A DNA stretch of 64,000 bases from Persicaria tinctoria. Its lineage: Eukaryota > Streptophyta > Magnoliopsida > Caryophyllales > Polygonaceae. The stretch covers positions 43,448,392 through 43,512,391 of the forward strand of contig JBANSL010000002.1 of NCBI GenBank assembly GCA_037127255.1, read 5' to 3'. The notes below the pieces were generated by a model. The model was not told the origin of the DNA and did not search any database. It was given only the letters and a program-made list of their open reading frames with translations. Below, in pieces: positions 57,001 through 64,000 of the stretch. The position numbers and the translations under genes were made by a program. Within the stretch, counting starts at the first letter, position 1, and each line of letters starts with the position of its first letter.

Positions 57001-57024
57001 GCCAACTGGATAGATCCGGTTGGC
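57001..57024. repeat. 24-bp inverted repeat upstream of Agenet gene 2
   Basis: GCCAACTGGAT and ATCCGGTTGGC are reverse complements with one mismatch, separated by two bases, about 430 bp before the gene start. Role unknown. Confidence 0.75.
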
Positions 57025-57366
57025 AATCTGTGTGGGGCCCATCTACACTGTTATTTTTATTTTTATTTTTATTTTTATTCAGCGTTGCGAATTGGGGAGA
57101 ATTGTTAACAACTGAGCGAGAATAGGCTTGGGAATTTTTTTCCATCCTGTTAAAACGCAGCGTTTCACAATTGACAACGGGGAGAATTAAGTCAATTTAC
57201 TCCCACATTTACAACTTCAGTTCTTTTCCGTTTATTTTTCTTTTCTGTTTTTTTTTTCCGTTTTATTTTGTCTTCCGTTTTGTTTTTGTTGTAAATCTTC
57301 AAACGGTTAAGTTATTTCCCTCATGTATCAACTCTCAACGTAACCGTTTCTTCATTCCTAAGGCAT

Positions 57367-57378
57367 CCATATATAAAA
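57367..57378 (+). promoter_or_regulatory. TATA box of Agenet gene 2
   Basis: CATATATAAAAACC lies about 80 bp before the ATG at 57452, a normal distance for a plant TATA box with a short 5' UTR. Confidence 0.6.
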
Positions 57379-57451
57379 ACCCCATTTCCCAACATCGTCG
57401 AGACCATCCCTACTTCTTCCTTCTTCAATCATCCCCCCAAAAGTGTGCGGG

Positions 57452-58317
57452 ATGTCGCGATTCGGATTCTACTTTGGCCAGTCGGTTGAGGTAGTTGGGA
57501 CAGATTACATGCTTAGGTCTTTCTATGAGGCAACGGTGAATAGGGAGATCGGGGGGTTATATGTCGAAGTCATTTACACACATCGGACACCGATGGGTGT
57601 ATTACGATCCGAACTAATCCCTGCATGTATGGTGAGGCCAACTCCGCACAGGATCCATCTACCGGACGTGCCGTTCAATGTAGGTGAAGATGTGGACTTC
57701 CCTAGGGACCACGGGTGGTGGCACGGAAGGGTACGAGTTGGGCATGAGAAGATGTATTGTGTAGCGAGTGTAATTGATCAGCAAGAAAAGTGGTTTCATC
57801 ACGAGGAATTGAGATGTCATCAGGAGTGGATCGTGGATCGGTGGGCCATTAACCCATGGCGGCCGCCCCCGCCAGGTAACACATCTCCTACCATATGTAA
57901 TTAACTTAGCCTTGTCGACATTTATTATAATGTTTTGGTAACAAAATAAGGGATAACGCAATTTTTTCATGTGCTATATATGTACGAGCGTCAAAAGGCT
58001 TTGGGCCTCAGGGCATAAAAGGTGTGATGGAACTCTTAAGGAGTGGTTAAGTTATAACACCAATGTTTAAAGGGTGGTTTTCTGTAATTTTGCCTAATAA
58101 TAATTGTACAAAGAAAAAAGTTGTTCCTCATTAAAATTGGTCTACAATGGGATGCATAAAATGAAGATCGAAACTGGGACCTATGTGTAAAGGGGTAAGG
58201 GGTAAACCACTATGGCAAGGAAGGACGACTGATTGATGTGGAAAAGCGGAAATCATTATCTGTAAGTTATTTTTCAGATGCGTCACCACAAGCAGCAGTC
58301 ATCCGCATTAGTTAAGG
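57452..58317 (+). CDS. Agenet-domain protein gene 2
   Basis: ATG 57452 (MSRFGFYFGQSVEVV). Two Agenet-type domains: GQSVEVVGTDYMLRSFYEAT...YVEVIYTHRT and FNVGEDVDFPRDHGWWHGRV...HHEELRCHQEW. Read through, the frame stops at 57904 (about 150 residues). A plausible intron (CCGCCAG|GTAACA to TTTTTCAG, 57874-58277) would instead give a short second exon ending near 58317; both are possible. The coding sequence is intact with a TATA box upstream, so the gene is probably real. It is divergent from Agenet gene 1. Confidence 0.75.
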
Positions 58318-58740
58318 GCACGCATGTTGGACGGCAACGTAAGGAAGAAGTTTTGATACACATTTCCCTCCATATTTCAACTGTGATGAACTTTGTGCAC
58401 GTTTTTTAAAGAGTTAAAAACTGATACATAATACTGCTCCGTATAATACTTCAAATTAATTTCTTAAGTGTTTACTGTAAATTTTTTATAAAATAACATA
58501 ATCATTCAAAAAAATGCATAAAATGTTTTTAACAGTAACCATTTCGGATTTCTAAATGGAGGGAAGAGGGAATGTATATATCTTTATTTTTTTAAAAAAT
58601 ACAGTACTGCAGTGCAGACAGATTAATCTGTTTGGGATTAGGGGGGGATCAATGATGACTTTTTCACTCCCCATATCAAATCCCAATCCCCCATACAAGA
58701 GCATCACCAACTTCCCTTCCCTTTCAGTTTTCCCATTTCC
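58318..58740. other. Spacer between Agenet gene 2 and next gene
   Basis: AT-rich, no gene. CCCAGTTTCGATC on the minus strand near 58168 (just before, in the putative intron) looks like a weak B box only. Confidence 0.4.
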
Positions 58741-58754
58741 CCCCTTTAAAAGAG

Positions 58755-60133
58755 ACGACGGTAGTAGATATCATCACGAAATCGGAGCGAGAATCGACGG
58801 AAAAGGTAACGCCTCCCCTACTCTCCGATCGTTTTTGGTCATTCCCATCATCCTAACCTTCTGATTATCGGTGAATTTGTGCTGACGGTAGGGTGTTTCT
58901 GATGCAGGTTTGTGTCGTACAGAAGAGTGAAGTTTCAATCTATCTCTAGCTAATTCGACGATAAATAAGGTTAGGCTCTTTCTCACATCTAAACCCCTAC
59001 CCCAATTGTTGTAATATTTCATCTGTGGTAAAGCACTTCGGATTTTACATTGATGCATGTGTAGAGTTTGGGATTTTAGGGTTTCGAACTGTAGATTTAG
59101 GGTTTATGTGTTTTCTGAAGTTGCTTGTTGTGATTTGCACTGGTTTAGTGATGTGTTTGGTATGAACTATGTAATTGCTGCGGTATGAACTTCGAATTGG
59201 AGGTTTGGGTTTTATTGTTTTGATTTTGGTATGAAATTGAAAACGCCATGCGCGCGTTAGGGACTTAGGTTTTTTGGGTTTTGTACTGGCTGCATGTTAA
59301 TTTGATTGCAACTACTTTTGGGAAAAATAGATGTTAGGGGTTTGTACTGGTTGAATGTTTGATTGCAAGTCGTGACTTAGCGTTTTAAATAACCGTTTCT
59401 TTCCGATTTCCTATCTTATTCATTGCAAATTCGATTTCAATGAACAAAATTTAAGTGTTGAATTTGTTTATGCTATTTATGGAATGTCTGATTCAATGTA
59501 TGTTGTGCAGGCTTAAGATGTCTGACTCTGAGAATTACCGGAGAACATCATTTTCAGACAGCAGCAGGGCTGACATGAACCCATTCGCACACCACCCACC
59601 ACGGGTAAGTTACTCGACTTTTTTTAAATCAATTCGGTTTCATTTCGATTACTCATCACTCATTAGTCAAGGTCCTCTAATTTCTGTTATATTTGCAGTA
59701 TCCTGAGGAGCCGGAGCCGAATTACACCTCGACCTCCTCCGAGAGCACGCAGAACACGAGGGTCGTAGAGCTTCAGGATAGAAACAGGGAGCTGCAGTCT
59801 GAATTGAATGCAGCATAACGGGGAGCTGAGCGTGTAGCCAGGAACCTAGAGGTTCGTGATGGGCAGCTTGAGATGGCTACTGCATTGATCGCCACCCTTA
59901 GAGACCGCCTACAGGAGAACGAAGCGGCGCTGGCGGCTGCAAAACAGCTCCTGCTGCAGCGGGAGGGTTTGGAAGCGAACAAAGATAGGCTGCTGCTGAT
60001 CGCCAAGGAGGAGGTGGCCAAGTCACGACAAGGTCAGGCAAAGTCGGGCACGGTGATCATGTCCTTGATCCAGGTCATTGTCGTCATGGCCTGGATCACC
60101 TTGGCAGCGGTGGTGGCCTACCTCTTCAAGTGA
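58755..60133 (+). pseudogene. Small coiled-coil, tail-anchored-like protein gene
   Basis: A leader with likely GT-AG introns (AAAAG|GTAACG to GATGCAG, then ATAAG|GTTAGG to TGTGCAG) leads to ATG 59518. Exon 59518-59604 encodes MSDSENYRRTSFSDSSRAD, donor GTAAGT; the second exon starts 59699. It encodes an acidic stretch, a heptad-rich coiled coil (VVELQDRNRELQSEL, LIATLRDRLQENEAAL) and a C-terminal hydrophobic segment (VIMSLIQVIVVMAWITLAAV) ending YLFK. An in-frame TAA at 59816 interrupts the coiled coil. It faces the FAR1-type gene tail to tail. Not matched to a named family; possibly the accessory gene of a MULE. Confidence 0.6.
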
Positions 60134-60846
60134 AGCTCTCCTGGGTTGTTCTTGTTCTTTGTAGTAGTATTTTATGGTTTTTATTATGAGTTTTTTGAAA
60201 CTTTGTTTTGGGCATGTGGTTGTGGACTAGTTGTTTTGGAAGCCGTTTGATTATAGTTTTTTGTGTGTGATAAACTACGGTATTTTTTTGTGTTTGTGAT
60301 AACCAAGTTTGATGGTATGTGCCTTTTTCTGGACAAGTTTTATGGTTCTCAAAGAAAATATTAACTTGAACATATTTTCAAAATTAATTACAATTTTTGA
60401 ACTATAACTAATTTCTCCATAAATATACAAAGTAGACATGCATTTAAATTTTTTTATTCACGACCCTTATGAGTTAGAATTGCTCTCCACACACCAAATA
60501 GGCAAATAGGACTCGGGTTCGATTCCTATGTTATTGCACTTGACAATTGACAATTGACATATAGTCACATAAATATACACAGTAGACGCTGCATTGGTTG
60601 ATGAAAAATGCATCATGCTGTTGAAGACTGGGCCGGTAACTACTACGAGTGTAATGGGCTGGTAATTGGGCCTAATGTTTTAAAAGTTAGACTTGTAATC
60701 CGATGCAAAATACAAAGAAGATTGTTTACAAATTGGGTATACGAAATAAATGTTCCAACTTAGAAGGAGTACTAAAAAAATTGAACTAAGCAACATCACA
60801 AGGAGTGCCCAACTCATTGAGTCTTCCGGACTGGTTGATACGGTTC
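60134..60846. other. Convergent intergenic region
   Basis: AT-rich 3' flanks of both genes. GGGTTCGATTCCTA near 60515-60530 is a B-box-like sequence without a clear partner. No coding frame. Confidence 0.45.
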
Positions 60847-63668
60847 CTACTGAAACGACGAAGATCCCGACGTGTGTGTTTGGGATAGCTGCATAAGATA
60901 AATATCTTATTGATAAGTGGTTCCAATGAGTCCCAAGTTAGAGAAGAGTAATATGTTATCACTCACCTGTGTAACCCTCAAAGGAAGACCACGTGCACCA
61001 TTTAATGGACTAAACCCATAGTTGCCTAGGCCACTGTGTTGCATGGCTTGTGTATGCATCATCTACCAAAGAAGAGATTGACGATCATAAGTATGATGAC
61101 AACGAAAAGAATCTGACAAGAAAGCATGTTTGGAATCCCAGTTACGTACCGAATTGTAATAAAGATGAGGGTTAGGCATGAACATCATGTTTTGCTGGCG
61201 AATACCATTGCTGGGACCTGCATGGCTCTCCGCATGGCTGCTTGGCCCACCCTGTCTGCGTTGACGCTCAGTACGCTCCCGCGCAATTTGCCTCATATAG
61301 CCTAACCTCCTAGTTCTATGTCGGCCTGTACCCCTTCTGTCTTCTGGGTCTACCACGGGGGATAGATCGTTATTCGGTACATCCTCGTCGTCATTCATGG
61401 CCGTTTCAATTGGGATCACCACTCGCCGCCCATACACTTTACCAATGCCATCTAGGTTGTGGTAAGTTAGGCGAATCTTCCTTAGTGCAGCCTCCTTGAC
61501 CCTGTCTTCCAATTCATGGAGGTCATCCATCACAACCTTGTACAAATCCTCATCGTACATCGCCAATCCGGCGATTTTGTCCACCTTACCATGAATATCC
61601 CCATATCGTTTCATCCCGTCTAACTTCTTTTCTATCAGCTTATAGTAAGGGACTGGGATCTTCAAGTGTTCTCGGGGCAGGTCCTTCCGCCAACGATCCA
61701 AAATATACCTCTGCGGAACGTAATACACAATCTCTTCGCTGAAGACACGCAAAATGTGGGTGCACAATATCCCGCGGAACTCAAAGTTTTTGCACTCACA
61801 CTTTACGTCGGTGTTGTCTTTTTGAAGGGTAACCCTGTATTTGTAGCACCGTGTACGACGAAAATAAGGCACCTTTACCGTAACGACGTAAGTGCACACA
61901 TTGACATCGTCTTCGACGCTCAGTGCATTGGCGTACACGAGGTTCCGCACCTCAACTTGAAATTCTTCGAACTTTGCAGTAGTGTACAGCTCTTGGAACA
62001 CGAGCTCAAACACATGGTCGGTCATGCACCTGAGGGGCTTATTTATCGATCTGAAGTTTGACGCCTCCTCCTCCCTTACCCTTTTCGATAATGCTAGACC
62101 GTACTGCTCAACGAACAACTTCAACGTAGTATTTACATTGAGGAACGATTTAAAGAAATGGTTCATACCTTCACTCCTCTGGGTGCTTGACATCCCGGCC
62201 CAGAAGCTGTTCTTGAAGTATATAGGAACCCAACGCCTTCTCTTCTCGTACATCTTGGAGTGCACTTACTATTGCATTCCATTTGGGGTTGCTCCCCAAG
62301 TGCTTTTTAGCATTCTGCATCACGTGCCATATGCACCAACGATGCGAAGCATCGGGAAACACTTGCGCAACTACATTGCCTGAAAACAAATGAATGAACA
62401 TTATCAAAAAATAAGACTATTTTAACTAAATATGTAGATACAACATATTTACAGTAGCTTACCAATGGATTAGGCTTGGTCGGTTAAGATTGCTTTTGGT
62501 GCCTTCCCGGACATACAGTTGAGCCAAGTGTTGAACAACCACACGAAGTGCTCGGTTTCCTCTCCGACGAGTAGGGCACACCCAAACAACACGCTCTGCC
62601 CATGGTGATTGACCCCGATGAATGGTGCAAATGGCATCTTGTATCTGTTTGAGACGTATGTCGTATCGAATGAGATGGCATCGCCAAATTCCAAGTACGC
62701 TGTCCTACTCCTTCCGTCAGCCTAAAACACGTTCTTCAATCTGTTGTCTTCGTCCACATCATAACTGTAGAAGAAGTTCGAGTTGGTTGAAGCCATTGCA
62801 TCGAAATGATCCCTCATTGCAAGAAAGTCCCCTTTCTTCATTTGCCGGCTTCTGTTTTTGGAAACCATGTTTCGCAGGTCCCGTTTAGTGAAGCTCACTT
62901 TATCATGGCTCCTGTTGGCAACCACAAAGGATGTGAAGTTCTTAGCTATTGATACGCCGGCCCTATCCATTTCCAAGACCCGTTTCTTGTTGCCTTCGGT
63001 GATGTATTTGTAATTTGTAAGGTATTTTGTATTCTTCGCATCACACTCGTGGTTATGCTCAAGGAAAACGCCGGTTACCCTCCATAGACCAGGTCCATCA
63101 CGGACAACATTCACCCTGAAGTTACAACCTGTCGTGGTTGAAGTGGATCCCTAGGTTGGGTTTTTTGACTTGGACACAAAGTTCCCCGCCTTTGTACATA
63201 CCAACCTAATTGACTTGTACTTTTCGCCCGTATTCCCATCACCCCTCCTTCCGTGGGGGGTAACCTTTCTGAACTCCGAATTCTTACCATGAATCCATTT
63301 TCTCTCGCATATCCGTGGATTAACTGAATAAAATCTGCTTCCCGCTCCAACATCAGCCCGATATGGGGAGGATTCATTGTCGGGTTATCGGAAATCTCCC
63401 GAGGCTCAGCATCGTCTCCTTCATCATCGTCTCCTTCATCGTCGTCTCCTTTATCGTCGTCTCCTTCATCGTCGTCTTCTTCATCACCGGCTCGTGCATC
63501 ACCGTCTTCCAGGATGTTGTTTTCACTGTTCGACGAAATGCTTGCGCTGTCATCATCCGAAATTTGGACCAAGTTCAAGTCCAGCCGGCCTGACCCATTG
63601 ATCGAATCCTCGGAACCGGACCCATCTTCGAATCCCATGTTAAGATCATAATCCCTGTTCTGGCTCAT
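60847..63668 (-). pseudogene. FAR1/FHY3-type MULE transposase
   Basis: ATG 63668 (MSQNRDYDLNMGF). An acidic EGDDD repeat, then a FAR1 zinc-binding region (ADFIQLIHGYARENGF ... VFLEHNHEC), a linker, a MULE transposase core (FGDAISFDTTYVSNRYKMPF, GVNHHGQSVLFGCALL, FPDASHRWCIWHVM, GMSSTQRSEGMNHFF) and a SWIM zinc finger (CECKNFEFRGILCTH, about 61770-61810). Introns 62380-62462, 61063-61149 and 60889-60966 have GT-AG ends and keep frame; the last exon ends at 60847. Breaks: frameshift near 63290, stops near 63150, 62721 and 62476, and a probable deletion near 62260. Relatives are transposases or domesticated light-signalling factors; this one is dead. Confidence 0.8.
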
Positions 63669-64000
63669 TGTAGCTTCGAGAAGAGGATGATCGGTAAATC
63701 TGCAGGAGAAATCCGAAATCCTAATTAAATTAGCGTTCGAACTACAATTACACTCTAATCAGTTTCAAAATGCAAATTAACGACAATCCCTTATTCACGA
63801 ATATAGATCCAATCGGATAATATATGTACCGCTCACCTTCGGTGTCCGGCGAGTTCAGCGATCGGAAAACGATCGATTGCAGGTTCTTCGATCTCGAGCA
63901 GTTAACGATGGAACCCTAAATCCTAGTACCGAAGGTGATCGATCTTTGCCGGATTCGTTAAGAAGACTACTTCAATTGAGCAATCTAACACTTCCAACTC
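63669..64000 (-). promoter_or_regulatory. 5' UTR with probable intron of FAR1-type gene
   Basis: On the minus strand a leader exon ends ACCGAAG|GTGAGC near 63838, and TTTCTCCTGCAG near 63699 is a good acceptor about 30 bases before the ATG. No terminal inverted repeat of a MULE could be seen before the window ends. Confidence 0.5.

Overview
The window is nuclear DNA of a flowering plant. Evidence: GT-AG introns, TTTAGGG telomere-type motifs, plant-type LINEs with an RNase H tail, Athila-type Ty3/Gypsy elements, a TNP2-type CACTA transposon, Agenet-domain genes and a FAR1/MULE transposase. A eudicot is most likely, but the species cannot be named from sequence alone. Nearly everything is transposable-element DNA; only two small Agenet-domain genes look like intact cellular genes.

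Region 1 (1-31.0 kb) is a layered nest. A copia remnant with a putative LTR lies at 465-1076. Next to it is the poly(A) end of an L1-type LINE (LINE-1, minus strand), whose pieces are spread over 1.08-30.7 kb. It is split twice. A CACTA transposon (16093-29881, flanking TCC at 16090-16092 and 29979-29981) cuts ORF1. An Athila-like, pol-less LTR retrotransposon (5036-14615, flanking CTTTG repeats) cuts the endonuclease. At both cuts the LINE frame is continuous if the insert and one target copy are ignored. The guests carry guests: a 1197-bp solo LTR (6128-7324, flanking CGGTA) sits in the Athila 5' LTR, and a miniature LTR element in an LTR-internal-LTR-internal-LTR array (18215-21169) sits in the CACTA transposase gene. 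The right CACTA end is missing, and a 97-bp-arm inverted copy of the LINE flank lies in its place.

Region 2 (31-43 kb) holds two MITEs, a probable LTR fragment, a second LINE on the plus strand (LINE-2: ORF1 relic, full endonuclease, start of RT), the 3' half of a second Athila-like element on the minus strand (36.7-40.1 kb) and a long solo-LTR-like block with a large (CA)n tract.

Region 3 (43.4-58.3 kb) has a frameshifted Athila-ORF1-like gene with an RGG-rich tail, then a repeat-dense zone: a ~95-bp satellite with a ~282-bp higher-order period, a 256-bp tandem array, and six or more copies of a dispersed family. Two divergently transcribed Agenet-domain genes (51.7-52.3 kb minus; 57.45-58.3 kb plus) flank the right part. 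A hAT-type element with a perfect 8-bp target duplication and interstitial telomere-like repeats lie between them.

Region 4 (58.7-64 kb) has two convergent genes: a small coiled-coil, tail-anchored-like protein (plus) and a multi-exon FAR1/FHY3-type MULE transposase (minus). Both carry disabling mutations.

The most unusual signal is short self-complementary motifs multiplied inside the two Athila-like elements: CTCGATATCGAG-type in the first, across LTRs, gag and 3' region and in different reading frames, and TCGCTG-N-CAGCGA-type in the LTR of the second.
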